From contig NZ_CP088285.1 of assembly GCF_011516645.4 (NCBI RefSeq), positions 7,148,501 through 7,212,500 of the forward strand: 64,000 bases of DNA. Direction: 5' to 3'. This document shows positions 17,354 to 25,512 of this stretch, piece by piece. This DNA is from Bradyrhizobium septentrionale. Lineage in GTDB: Bacteria > Pseudomonadota > Alphaproteobacteria > Rhizobiales > Xanthobacteraceae. Positions within the stretch are counted from its first letter, which is position 1. Every line of letters begins with the position of its first letter. The notes under the pieces are model-generated. The model saw nothing but the letters and a program-made list of their open reading frames with translations. It had not been told where the DNA came from and made no database searches. Position numbers and translations under genes: made by a program.

Positions 17354-18736
17354 ATGTCCTTCACCATCGCCATTATTGGCCGGCCCAATGTCGGAAAGTC
17401 GACGCTGTTCAACCGGCTGGTCGGCCAGAAGCTCGCGCTGGTCGACGACGAGCCCGGCGTGACGCGTGACCGCCGCGAGGGCCAGGCCCGGCTCTACGAT
17501 CTCGACTTCACCATCATCGATACCGCGGGTCTCGACGAGGGCGCCAAGGGCTCGCTGACGGCGCGGATGCAGGAGCAGACCGAGACCGCGATCGAGCTTG
17601 CCGACGCCCTGATGTTCGTGATCGACGCCCGCGTCGGCCTGACGCCGACCGACCGCGCCTTCGCCGATTTCGCCCGAAAGGCCAACAAGCCGGTGGTGCT
17701 GGTCGCCAACAAGGCCGAAGGCAAGCATGGCGAGATTGGCGCCATGGAGTCCTACGCGCTCGGCCTCGGCGATCCCGTCCAGATATCTGCCGAGCATGGC
17801 GAGGGCATGGGGGATCTCCGCGATGTGCTCAGTGCGTTGATGCCGGAGCCCGTCGAGGAGGAAGAGGAGATCGAGGGTGTCGAGGATTGGTCGGATGAGG
17901 AGATCGCGCAGCGTCCGATCCGCGTCGCCATCGTCGGCCGCCCCAATGCGGGCAAGTCGACGCTGATCAACCACCTGCTCGGCGAGGAGCGGCTGCTGAC
18001 CAGCCCCGAGGCCGGCACCACGCGCGACTCCATCGCGGTCGAGATTACCTGGCAGGGCCGCCAGTTCCGCGTGTTCGACACCGCCGGCCTGCGCCGCCGC
18101 TCGCGGATCGAGGAGAAGCTGGAAAAGCTCTCGGTCGCCGACGCGTTGCGCGCGGTGCGCTTCGCCGAAGTCGTCGTGATGATGATGGACGCGCAGAACC
18201 GGTTCGAGGAGCAGGATTTGCGCATCGCCGACCTGATCGAGCGCGAAGGCCGCGCCATCGTGCTCGCGGTCAACAAATGGGACCTCGTCGAGCGCAAGCC
18301 GAACCAGATCTCGCAGCTGCGCACCGATGCCGACCACTGGCTGCCGCAGGTCAAGGGCGTGCCTGTTGTCGCCGTCTCCGGCCTGATGGGGGAGGGCATC
18401 GACCGCCTGATGATTGCGATCCAGGAGGCCTATGCGGTCTGGAACCGGCGCTTGCCGACGGCCGCGCTCAATCGCTGGTTCGAGCAGGCGATCCAGGCCG
18501 CCCCGCCGCCGGCCGTCTCGGGCCGCCGGCTGAAGCTGAACTACATCACGCAAGTGAAGGCGCGCCCGCCGAGCTTCGTGTTGTTCTGCTCGCGCGCCGA
18601 CGCGATCCCGAGATCCTATTTGCGCTACCTCACCAACTCGCTGCGCGAGACCTTCGATCTGCCGGGCACGCCGATCAGGATCACGCTGCGCGAGAAGGCC
18701 AATCCGTTCGCCCACAAGCGCAAACGCCCGTCATGA
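17354..18736 (+). CDS. der: ribosome-assembly GTPase Der (EngA)
   Basis: 460 residues with two tandem GTPase domains. Domain 1 has [17 protein letters not shown] and NKAEGK; the usual NKxD is NKAE, normal for domain 1 of some Der proteins. Domain 2 has [19 protein letters not shown] and NKWDLVE. The C-terminal KH-like domain runs to [13 protein letters not shown]. It acts in 50S subunit maturation. Immediately downstream, a 47-bp repeat leads into the MFS gene. Confidence 0.97.
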   Translation: MSFTIAIIGRPNVGKSTLFNRLVGQKLALVDDEPGVTRDRREGQARLYDLDFTIIDTAGLDEGAKGSLTARMQEQTETAIELADALMFVIDARVGLTPTDRAFADFARKANKPVVLVANKAEGKHGEIGAMESYALGLGDPVQISAEHGEGMGDLRDVLSALMPEPVEEEEEIEGVEDWSDEEIAQRPIRVAIVGRPNAGKSTLINHLLGEERLLTSPEAGTTRDSIAVEITWQGRQFRVFDTAGLRRRSRIEEKLEKLSVADALRAVRFAEVVVMMMDAQNRFEEQDLRIADLIEREGRAIVLAVNKWDLVERKPNQISQLRTDADHWLPQVKGVPVVAVSGLMGEGIDRLMIAIQEAYAVWNRRLPTAALNRWFEQAIQAAPPPAVSGRRLKLNYITQVKARPPSFVLFCSRADAIPRSYLRYLTNSLRETFDLPGTPIRITLREKANPFAHKRKRPS

Positions 18737-18750
18737 GCGGCGAGGTGGCG

Positions 18751-18797
18751 CATAGCGTTTTCGAGCGACGTGGGTACCGGTTCGCGTGAAGAAAACG
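18751..18797 (+). repeat. 47-bp interspersed repeat, type B copy 2
   Basis: CATAGCGTTTTCGAGCG then ACCGGTTCGCGTGAAGAAAACG, homologous over its length to 9551-9597. In this copy the inner GTGAAG is the start codon region of the MFS gene; in the other copy the same place reads CTAAG. The element overlaps the first four codons of that gene. Confidence 0.85.
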
Positions 18798-20042
18798 CGT
18801 CAAAACGAGAAAGACGCAGCGGACGCGCCGCAGGCGCGCGGTGCCGCCGTCATCTTCATCTTCGTCACCATCCTGCTCGACACGCTCGCGCTCGGTGTGG
18901 TCATTCCGATCCTGCCGAAACTGATCGAGAGTTTCGTCAACAACGACACCGCGAACGCCGCGCGCATCTTCGGGCTGTTCGGTACGATCTGGGCGTTGAT
19001 GCAGTTTTTCTGCTCGCCGATCCTGGGGGCGCTGTCCGATCGCTTCGGTCGCCGGCCCGTGGTGTTGTTGTCGAACTTCGGGCTTGCCGCCGATTATGTG
19101 GTGATGGCGCTGGCGCCGACGCTGAGCTGGCTGTTCATCGGCCGGATGATCTCGGGCATCACCTCGGCGAGCATCTCGACCGCGTTCGCCTATATCACCG
19201 ACGTCACCGCGCCCGAGCAGCGCGCCGCCGTGTTCGGCAAGATCGGCGTCGCGTTCGGCGCGGGATTCATCCTCGGGCCGGCGCTCGGCGGTTTGCTCGG
19301 CCAATTCGATCCGCGGCTGCCGTTCTGGGTCGCAGCGGCCTTAAGCTTCGCCAACGGCCTCTACGGCCTGCTGATCCTGCCGGAGTCGCTGCCCGCCGGG
19401 CGCCGCTCGCCGTTCCGCTGGCGGAGCGCCAATCCTGTCGGCGCATTGCATCTGTTGCGCTCGAGCCGGGTGCTCGCCGGGCTGTCGCTGGCGAATTTCT
19501 TCGCCCAGCTTGCCCATGTCGTGCTGCCCTCGGTGTTCGTGCTCTACGCGACCTATCGCTATGGCTGGAGCACCGGCACCGTCGGCGCGACGCTGGCGCT
19601 GGTCGGCGTCTGCGCCATGATCGTGCAGGGCGCGGCGATCGGCCCAATCGTCAAGCGTTTCGGCGAGCGCAACACGCTGTTCCTCGGGCTCGGCTTTGGG
19701 GCGGCCGGCTTCTTTATCTTCGGTGCGGCGCCGACCGGGCCGGAATTCTGGATCGGCATTCCCGTGATGGCGCTGTGGGGCGTCGCGGGCGCCGCGACGC
19801 AAGCGCTGACCACGCGGCTCGTTGCGGCAGACCAGCAGGGCCAGCTGCAGGGCGCGACATCAAGCGTGCAGAGCGTCTCGCAGCTGATCGGCCCGTTCCT
19901 GTTCACGCTGACGTTTGCGTATTTCATCGGCGACAGTGCGCCCGTGAGGTTGCCCGGCGCGCCGTTCTATCTGGCGGGCACGCTATTGCTGCTCGCGCTC
20001 GCGATTGCGTGGCGCGCGACGGCGGCGAAGACAACTGCGTAG
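18786..20042 (+). CDS. MFS transporter, TetA-like drug:proton antiporter
   Basis: 418 residues, twelve predicted membrane segments. AVIFIFVTILLDTLALGVVI is the first helix; SPILGALSDRFGRRPVVLLS is the MFS motif A loop between helices 2 and 3, and GFILGPALGGLLG is motif C, diagnostic of antiporters. This combination is the DHA1/TetA branch. The start is GTG at 18786 inside a type B repeat, so the first few residues (MKKTRQ) are repeat-derived; no ATG is available before the first helix. Confidence 0.88.
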   Translation: MKKTRQNEKDAADAPQARGAAVIFIFVTILLDTLALGVVIPILPKLIESFVNNDTANAARIFGLFGTIWALMQFFCSPILGALSDRFGRRPVVLLSNFGLAADYVVMALAPTLSWLFIGRMISGITSASISTAFAYITDVTAPEQRAAVFGKIGVAFGAGFILGPALGGLLGQFDPRLPFWVAAALSFANGLYGLLILPESLPAGRRSPFRWRSANPVGALHLLRSSRVLAGLSLANFFAQLAHVVLPSVFVLYATYRYGWSTGTVGATLALVGVCAMIVQGAAIGPIVKRFGERNTLFLGLGFGAAGFFIFGAAPTGPEFWIGIPVMALWGVAGAATQALTTRLVAADQQGQLQGATSSVQSVSQLIGPFLFTLTFAYFIGDSAPVRLPGAPFYLAGTLLLLALAIAWRATAAKTTA

Positions 20043-20150
20043 GGTGGGTTAGCCGACTACGTCCGCTGTAGCGCAACGAGCGAAGGCGGAAGGCGTAACG
20101 CACCATCTTCTTCGCCGCACGAAGTTGGTGGGCTACGCCGAGCCTGTCAT
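20041..20150 (+). repeat. interspersed repeat of the GTAGGGTGGGTTAG type
   Basis: Begins TAGGGTGGGTTAGCCGAC and ends near TTGGTGGGCTACGCC, with AACGCACCATCTTC in the right half, the familiar 'gtgggttagc...gcacccaccat' intergenic repeat. The same first 14 bases occur at 25351-25364. It overlaps the stop codon of the MFS gene. Confidence 0.65.
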
Positions 20151-20199
20151 CGGGCCGCCCTGCGGGCGGACCTGTTGGCTCACCCACCCTCATATGGGG

Positions 20200-21755
20200 A
20201 TTTGTAAATCAAGCTTCTTCGAGAAGTCAGGGTTGGGGTTTGACGGCAAGAGGGCGGCGCGCGGAGCCATGCGTAGCGCAGCGCGACGACCTGGTCCGAG
20301 GCGAGGATTGGCTTCCGAAGATTTCTGCAGCTCACTGCATCACCTCATATCCGGTCGGACCAATGTCCGTACCCACCTTCCGCATGCTTGCGGCGAGGAA
20401 GCCTGGCGCGGATGAGACCCATCTACGAAACGGCGGTTGAAGCCCTAGGGTGGCACGGTCATCATCCATCCTGCACGGAGCGCGGCGAAGCCGCGGTGCG
20501 TGGTGGTGTGGTTTGTTCTACGCCTTCATGGTTGCCAGCTCGGGAACGAGGCCGGTGGTGAGGTAACGCCACAGCGCCACGATCAGCTTGCGCGCCAGGG
20601 CGACGATGGCGATGCGTTTGGCGCGCTTGCCGGCGTCGGCGGTGCGGGCACGGAACCAGCGGCTGAGCGCGCTGTCGCCCTGGTGGCGGAGCCACAGCCA
20701 GGCCAGTTCGATCGCCTTGTGTCGGGCGCGCCGATTGCCGGCCTTGCTGATGCCCTGCTCGCGATCGATGCCGCCGCTCTTCCAGGGACTGGGCGTCAAT
20801 CCGCAATAGCTGGCGACCTCGCGCCGATTGCGGAAGTCCTTGTAGAACAGCTCATTCACCAGCGTTGCGGTGAAGGCCGGGCCGAGCGCCTTGAGCCGCT
20901 GCAATTGATCCCGCCGCTCGACCATCGGCGTGGTAACGGCCGGAGAAGCGTCCGCAGCCTGGGCCTGCTCCAGCGCCGCGAGCTGCTCACGCACCAGCAT
21001 CAGCCGCGCGTGCTCGCGCTTGATCTCGGCCAGAAGATGCGGCGGCAGCGGCTCGCCCTGCCAGTCGCGCTGCCGCTCGAGCCAGGCAAGCCAGTCCCGT
21101 CGGCGTGGGTTGCCGACCGCCATCCCCAGAAGGCGCAGCAGCGCCTTGATCCGGTTGGTGTGGGCGGTCTGCTCGGTGACCAGCCGGTCGCGTTCGCGGC
21201 TGGCGCGCCGGGCGTCCTCCGCTTCCACCCGCGGCACGCGAACGATCCGGACCACCCGCGGCTCGCCCCGCAGATAGGCCATCAGGGTGCGCAACAGAAG
21301 CTCGCCGTCGATCCGATCCGTCTTCGCCCGCCGCGCGCGCTGCTCCACCGCAATGCTTGCCGGATCGAATACAAAGTTCGTAACCCCGGCTGCTTCCAAT
21401 AGCCGGTGCAGCCAAAAGCCGTCATAGCCGGCTTCATAGCAGCTCACCACACCGGGCGCCGACCCGAACTTCTCCGCCACCTTGGCGCGGATCCGCTCGA
21501 TCAACGCCAGTAGTTCGGTGTGATCGCCCCCTTCCAGCTTGTGGCGCGAAATCCGATCCCGGTCCGGGCTGTGCAACGTCACAAGCCACGTCTTCTGACT
21601 CAGTTCGACCGCAACGAAAATTGTGCCACAATGGTCGGCGGTGGGCGTGCCTGTGGTCAATGCTTGCATCTGACTTCTCCGATGGTTCGAGTGTGGAAAC
21701 CCAAACCTATCGGAAAGGCCACGCTCACCGCCCCATGGAATCTACAATTCTACAT
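20200..21755 (-). mobile_element. IS110-family insertion sequence (borders approximate)
   Basis: The transposase gene (20518-21669, minus) is flanked by a roughly 320-bp non-coding stretch on its 3' side and a short one on its 5' side. A 10-bp inverted pair, GAGAAGTCAG at 20221-20230 and CTGACTTCTC at 21670-21679, brackets the gene; subterminal repeats of 10-13 bp are known from the IS1111 branch of IS110. No target duplication is expected for this family, so the exact ends cannot be fixed. The long 3' non-coding part is where an IS1111-type bridge RNA would be encoded. Confidence 0.75.
20518..21669 (-). CDS. IS110-family transposase (DEDD recombinase)
   Basis: 383 residues. The N-terminal RuvC-like DEDD domain shows FVAVELSQKTWLVTLHS (first acidic position is Glu rather than Asp), SCYEAGYDGFWLHRLL, and KTDRIDGELLLR. 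The C-terminal transposase_20 domain has RLKALGPAFTATLVNELF and YCGLTPSPWKSGGIDREQGI, where the Ser after WK is the expected nucleophile. Full length with no frameshift, so probably active. IS110 enzymes recombine DNA under guidance of a bridge RNA made by the element. Confidence 0.93.
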   Translation of the reverse strand: MQALTTGTPTADHCGTIFVAVELSQKTWLVTLHSPDRDRISRHKLEGGDHTELLALIERIRAKVAEKFGSAPGVVSCYEAGYDGFWLHRLLEAAGVTNFVFDPASIAVEQRARRAKTDRIDGELLLRTLMAYLRGEPRVVRIVRVPRVEAEDARRASRERDRLVTEQTAHTNRIKALLRLLGMAVGNPRRRDWLAWLERQRDWQGEPLPPHLLAEIKREHARLMLVREQLAALEQAQAADASPAVTTPMVERRDQLQRLKALGPAFTATLVNELFYKDFRNRREVASYCGLTPSPWKSGGIDREQGISKAGNRRARHKAIELAWLWLRHQGDSALSRWFRARTADAGKRAKRIAIVALARKLIVALWRYLTTGLVPELATMKA

Positions 21756-21756
21756 T

Positions 21757-22140
21757 CTAGTCGGTCGCCGGCACCGAATGGTGCTCATGCGTGATGCGCC
21801 AGCTGCCGTCGACCTTGCGCAATCCGATCGTCAGCCTGAACTGGAAGGTGCTCTGCGGCGCGCCACACCGCATCACTGCGACCGCGAAGGCTACGTCAGC
21901 GCCGGCCGTGATCGCGATCTCCTCGATATCGAACGCGTAGGAGGGGCGGTTGTATTTGAAGAACAGATCCCACGTCTTCCGGTACTCATCCAATCCGCGC
22001 GACTGCAACGGTGGGGGAACGTCGAACATCACGATGTCCTGATCGTGATGGGCGAGAACGCTCGGATAGTCGTGCCTGCGGACGGCGTCCGCCCAGGATT
22101 CGATGATTGCCCTGATTTCGGTTGTCTGGCTTTGTGACAT
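21757..22140 (-). CDS. SnoaL-like / NTF2-fold protein
   Basis: 127 residues. ATG at 22140 (MSQSQTTEIRAIIESWADAV) has TTGGAGC upstream. RAIIESWADAVRRHDYPSVL, DIVMFDVPPPLQSRGLDEYR and the ending GSWRITHEHHSVPATD are standard for the nuclear transport factor 2 / SnoaL_3 group, cone-shaped alpha+beta proteins that include ketosteroid-isomerase-like enzymes. Substrate unknown. The IS110 element lies just past its stop and has left the gene intact. A perfect-looking TetR-type operator is 114 bp upstream. Confidence 0.85.
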   Translation of the reverse strand: MSQSQTTEIRAIIESWADAVRRHDYPSVLAHHDQDIVMFDVPPPLQSRGLDEYRKTWDLFFKYNRPSYAFDIEEIAITAGADVAFAVAVMRCGAPQSTFQFRLTIGLRKVDGSWRITHEHHSVPATD

Positions 22141-22253
22141 CGCTCGCTCCAAGTGCTGGCTGATCGATGCTTCGAGGACGAATGCGAGGGCAGCTATCCG
22201 ACAAGCCGATGCGCCCAATCGGCCGAATCTGGCGGACTGCGCTATTTTGCCCA

Positions 22254-22281
22254 TTTACAAACCATCCGGTTGGTTTGTAAA
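22254..22281. promoter_or_regulatory. palindromic operator 1, TetR type
   Basis: 28-bp palindrome: left arm TTTACAAACCATCC, right arm GGTTGGTTTGTAAA, with 13 of 14 base pairs matching. It lies between the leftward SnoaL-like gene and the rightward small gene at 22343. A second, weaker version stands at 23891-23918 upstream of the lipoprotein pair. The TetR gene at 22803 is the nearest candidate binder. Confidence 0.75.
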
Positions 22282-22342
22282 GAAGGTGGCACTGGATCAA
22301 AGACGCGCGCCTCGCCCGGAGCCGCGCCGGCAGGAGAGCAGG

Positions 22343-22627
22343 GTGAACGACGAGGCTGTTGATATCTGCGATGAATTGAGCCGCTTCAGCGACGCGCAGG
22401 CGGCGCTGCTGACGTCGCGCGGCCTCGTCTATCTCACCGACGACCTGAAGCTCGAGGGGAACAGGCACGGCACGATCGTCGCCGCCAGTTATGCCGATGC
22501 GGAATCGATCGCCCGCCGGCGGGGCCGGGGAGAGAAGGTCATTGGCCGAATGGCGCACGGTTTCCTTCACGGCCTGCGCCGCCGCTTGCTGCAGACGGTT
22601 CGCGGTACCGTACGCGCGTGCGCGTGA
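22343..22627 (+). CDS. small hypothetical protein
   Basis: 94 residues from GTG at 22343, preceded by CAGGAGAGCAGG. It reads NDEAVDICDELSRFSDAQAA, LTDDLKLEGNRHGTIVAASY, then an Arg-rich basic C-terminus (GFLHGLRRRLLQTVRGTVR). No signal peptide, membrane helix or family I recognise. It is divergent from the SnoaL gene across operator 1, which ends 61 bp before the start, so it may share the same control. Confidence 0.5.
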   Translation: MNDEAVDICDELSRFSDAQAALLTSRGLVYLTDDLKLEGNRHGTIVAASYADAESIARRRGRGEKVIGRMAHGFLHGLRRRLLQTVRGTVRACA

Positions 22628-22802
22628 GCGATCAGATAGCTCGATGATCGATTCGTTCGCATGATGCGCCACCCGAGGCCGACGCAGGCATTTCGGGTAC
22701 GTCGTTCGCGCTGCCTGGCAGAATCAGATGCAGCGCTTGAGATTGACCGAGGCCGCTGAGATACTGTGCGCTCAAGCGACTCCTTCCTGAGTAAGTAACC
22801 CC

Positions 22803-23477
22803 ATGGATAATCCTTCTCGCTCGGAACGCTCCCGCAACGCCGCACTCGAGGCTGCGATCACCATCGTGACGCGCGATGGCCCGGGCCGCCTGACGCTGGA
22901 CGCGATCGCGCGCGAGAGCGGGCTCAGCAAGGGCGGCGTGATGCATCAGTTCCGCACCAAGGAAGCGGTGCTGCGCGCGTTGCTCGAGCAGCAGATGGCG
23001 CATTTCGAGGAGTTCTCGAAGCGCTACATCGAAAAGGCGCGCGAGACCACGGACCAGCCCGAACTCGCGGCGCAGATCGCCACGCTGCGGGAGGCGATCT
23101 CAACGCCGCGGGCCGGCGCGTTCGCGCTGCTGGCGGCGATGAACGAGAATCCCGAATTGATGGCGATGCCGCGCGATGTCGACGTCAAGAAGATCGCGCT
23201 AATGAAGGCCGAGGCGCGCGACCCCGATCTCGCGCTGCTGCGCTGGGCGGCGGCGAGGGGGCTGCTGCTGAGTTCATTGTTCGGCCTGTCATCGCTGAGC
23301 GATGCCGAGCGTGATCGCCTGTTCGAACGATTGCTCGACGACAGCAAGTGGGCTCCGATCGAGCAGGGTACGACCGAGGCTGCAAAGCCAGCCGGGACCG
23401 CAGCGGCGCGTGCCGCATCGCCGCGAACTGCTGGCGCACGCGCTGCAAAGTCGGTCTCAGTCCGCAAGCCCCGCTGA
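22803..23477 (+). CDS. TetR/AcrR family transcriptional regulator
   Basis: 224 residues. The helix-turn-helix region is LTLDAIARESGLSKGGVMHQ (about 32-51) followed by FRTKEAVLRALL, a standard TetR DNA-binding domain. The ligand domain has the conserved GAFALLAAMNENPELM stretch of the TetR_C_37-like group. The last 35 residues are Ala/Arg-rich. The 3' end overlaps the convergent DUF1493 gene by 21 bp. It is the best candidate to bind the two related palindromes at 22254 and 23891. Confidence 0.9.
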   Translation: MDNPSRSERSRNAALEAAITIVTRDGPGRLTLDAIARESGLSKGGVMHQFRTKEAVLRALLEQQMAHFEEFSKRYIEKARETTDQPELAAQIATLREAISTPRAGAFALLAAMNENPELMAMPRDVDVKKIALMKAEARDPDLALLRWAAARGLLLSSLFGLSSLSDAERDRLFERLLDDSKWAPIEQGTTEAAKPAGTAAARAASPRTAGARAAKSVSVRKPR

Positions 23478-23795
23478 AGGAAACCAGCTCTTCGCTTGAA
23501 TTGCCGCCATCACGTCGCGCAACGTCAGGCTATCGTACTGTCGGCGTGCGATCAGCGCATTGAGCCGCAGGAATGGGAAAGGCGTTTCCGGTGGAGCATA
23601 TCGGCCAAGGTCGAGGTTGGTCGCGACTCCAAATCGCTTATGCAGCCATATTACAAGCTCAAATAGATCGTCCCCGTAAATACGGAGATCGTGAAAGACT
23701 TCCGTTTCCGCGGTAATGGGCAAGCGATAGCGCTGCGTAATGCCCCAGCGCGACAACTTCTCTAGAACTTCATTGAATAGTTGCTGCCGTTCCAT
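23457..23795 (-). CDS. DUF1493 (acyl-carrier-like) protein
   Basis: 112 residues. ITAETEVFHDLRIYGDDLFE followed by LVIWLHKRFGVATNLDLGRY matches DUF1493, proteins with an acyl-carrier-like helical fold. The position of the phosphopantetheine Ser is occupied by a GDD sequence, so it should not carry a prosthetic group. The gene is noticeably AT-richer than its neighbours and overlaps the TetR gene tail to tail, which suggests later acquisition. Confidence 0.75.
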   Translation of the reverse strand: MERQQLFNEVLEKLSRWGITQRYRLPITAETEVFHDLRIYGDDLFELVIWLHKRFGVATNLDLGRYAPPETPFPFLRLNALIARRQYDSLTLRDVMAAIQAKSWFPSAGLAD

Positions 23796-23890
23796 CGGCG
23801 TCCAAGGCAGGACTTCCTAGCTAGGACAGTACCGAATTTTCCGAACTTTCGACCGCCGCATTTTTCTCATGGGTTTCTCGCGATTGCAGC

Positions 23891-23918
23891 TTTACAAACC
23901 AACTGGTCGGTTTTATAG
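23891..23918. promoter_or_regulatory. palindromic operator 2, TetR type
   Basis: TTTACAAACCAACT then GGTCGGTTTTATAG: the same left arm and centre as operator 1 (22254-22281), with a weaker right arm. The core AAACC...GGTTT is kept. It lies about 140 bp upstream of the ATG at 24057, in the promoter region of the DUF3313-DUF2147 pair. Confidence 0.6.
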
Positions 23919-24056
23919 TTTGTCGCACTGAGGCTAGATCTGGCGGCGCCCGGACGGCGAGCCAGGTCGGCAGTGGCGGCCGCAGCCGCACTTTCAGCCC
24001 CGGACGCGGCTGCGGCCGAGCTGCTTTTTTTCCGCAGGTCGGATGAGGAGACTGGA

Positions 24057-24776
24057 ATGGAGAGCTCGATCGCCGCGCGCGGTCTGGGAGCGGTGGCGCT
24101 TTGCGTCCTCGCAACAGGATGTGCCGCCGTCACGCCGGTGGCTTATTCGGAGGTGGCCTCGTCGGCCTACATGACGCCCGACACGTCGGATTCTTCCGGC
24201 CGTGTGCCGTATCGCTATGCGCCGCCGGTCGAGTGGCGGAGCTACAACAAGGTGATGCTCGATCCGGTCGTGATCTATCGCGGCGCGGATCATCAGTTCG
24301 GCGACATGTCCGAGAAGGACAAGGAAACGCTCGCCGCCTACATGCAGACTCGCTTCGCCGACAAATTGCGCGGCCGCTTCACGCTGGTGAACACGCGCGG
24401 GCCGAACACGTTTCGGCTGCGGCTGACACTGACCGGCGCAGTCGCCAACACGCCGGTGCTCGGCACGCTGTCGCGCTTCGATCTGGCCGGCGCTGTCTAC
24501 AACGGCGTGCAGGCGGCGCGCGACGGCGAGGGCACCATGACGGGCTCGGTGATTTATGCCGTCGAGATGTTCGACAGCTCGACCTCGCGGCTGCTCGGCG
24601 CCTACGTCAGCAAGCAATATCCCAACGCCTACGACATCAAGGCCAGCGTCGGCGATCTCGCCGCCGCCACCGCCGGCATCGACAAGGGCGCCGATGCCTT
24701 CATGGCGCAAACTCAAGTGAGGCGCGCGTCGCGCGTCCTTAAGACCATCCCGGCAATGAAAGGTCCTCTGCCATGA
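24057..24776 (+). CDS. DUF3313-family lipoprotein
   Basis: 239 residues from ATG at 24057 with GAGGAG upstream. Lipobox LATGC (about residues 17-21; VALCVLATGCAAV). The mature part contains VEWRSYNKVMLDPVVIYRGA and TFRLRLTLTGAVANTPVLGT, the DUF3313 pattern of outer-membrane-associated lipoproteins. The next start overlaps its stop (ATGA), so the two are translationally coupled. Operator 2 upstream suggests control by the neighbouring TetR protein. Confidence 0.85.
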   Translation: MESSIAARGLGAVALCVLATGCAAVTPVAYSEVASSAYMTPDTSDSSGRVPYRYAPPVEWRSYNKVMLDPVVIYRGADHQFGDMSEKDKETLAAYMQTRFADKLRGRFTLVNTRGPNTFRLRLTLTGAVANTPVLGTLSRFDLAGAVYNGVQAARDGEGTMTGSVIYAVEMFDSSTSRLLGAYVSKQYPNAYDIKASVGDLAAATAGIDKGADAFMAQTQVRRASRVLKTIPAMKGPLP

Positions 24777-25339
24777 ACTTTCTGGTTCGCATGTTTCTGC
24801 GCAGCCTCGTCGCCGCCTTGCTGATGAGCTCGACTGGCCGCGCCGAGACGATTGCTCCGGTCGATCCCGGCGGCACCTGGTTGACCGAGGACGGGCGCGC
24901 CCGCATCCGCCTCGAGCGCTGCGGCACCGCGCGTGACCGCATCTGCGGCTTCATCGTGTGGATGAAGGATCCGGTGGATCCACGCGGCCAGCCGTTCCGC
25001 GACAGCTTCAATCCCGATCCCGACAAGCGAACGCGCGCGCTGCTCGGCCATCAGCTGATCCTCGGATTGAAGGTCACGCCGGAGGGCCGGTTCGACGGCG
25101 ACATCTACAATGCCGAGGACGGCAAGTCCTATTCGGTCTCGCTGTGGCGCGACGCCTCCGACCGGCTGAAGCTGAAGGGCTGCCTGCTCAAGCTGCTGTG
25201 CCAGACCCAGACCTGGACCCAGACGCTCGACGTGCAGGCTGGACAGCTCGTCGGTCTGACCGGCGATCCCGGCGGCCCGCGCGCCGACAGGGAATGGGCG
25301 TCGTTGCCGGCGCAGGCGAAGAAGGCGGCCGCGAAGTGA
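24773..25339 (+). CDS. DUF2147 secreted protein
   Basis: 188 residues. Signal peptide to about residue 24 (LVAALLMSSTGRAE), then the DUF2147 domain: GGTWLTEDGRARIRLERCG, CGFIVWMKDP, RFDGDIYNAEDGKSYSVSLW and LKGCLLKLLCQTQTW. These small periplasmic beta-rich proteins resemble lipocalin-like ligand binders. Coupled by a 4-bp overlap to the DUF3313 lipoprotein. Confidence 0.88.
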   Translation: MNFLVRMFLRSLVAALLMSSTGRAETIAPVDPGGTWLTEDGRARIRLERCGTARDRICGFIVWMKDPVDPRGQPFRDSFNPDPDKRTRALLGHQLILGLKVTPEGRFDGDIYNAEDGKSYSVSLWRDASDRLKLKGCLLKLLCQTQTWTQTLDVQAGQLVGLTGDPGGPRADREWASLPAQAKKAAAK

Positions 25340-25401
25340 AGAGGTGGAGTAGGGTGGGTTAGCTACGCAGCTACGGCTGCTCGCTCACTGAGAAGGAGCG
25401 A

Positions 25402-25502
25402 GTCATTCCGGGATGGTGCGTAAGCACCAGACCCGGAATCTCGAGATTCCCCGGTGCGCAATTGCGCACCTGAGGTTCGCGCGTTGCGCGCCCCGGAATG
25501 AC
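25402..25502 (+). repeat. 101-bp inverted-ended repeat (ATTCCGGG type)
   Basis: GTCATTCCGGG at 25402-25412 and CCCGGAATGAC at 25492-25502 are perfect 11-bp inverted ends; inside, GGTGCGCAATTGCGCACC and GCGCGTTGCGCGC form further hairpins. It is preceded at 25351-25364 by the GTAGGGTGGGTTAG motif. It lies between the convergent DUF2147 gene and the binding-protein gene and may act as a two-way terminator. Confidence 0.75.
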
Positions 25503-25512
25503 CGCTACGCGG

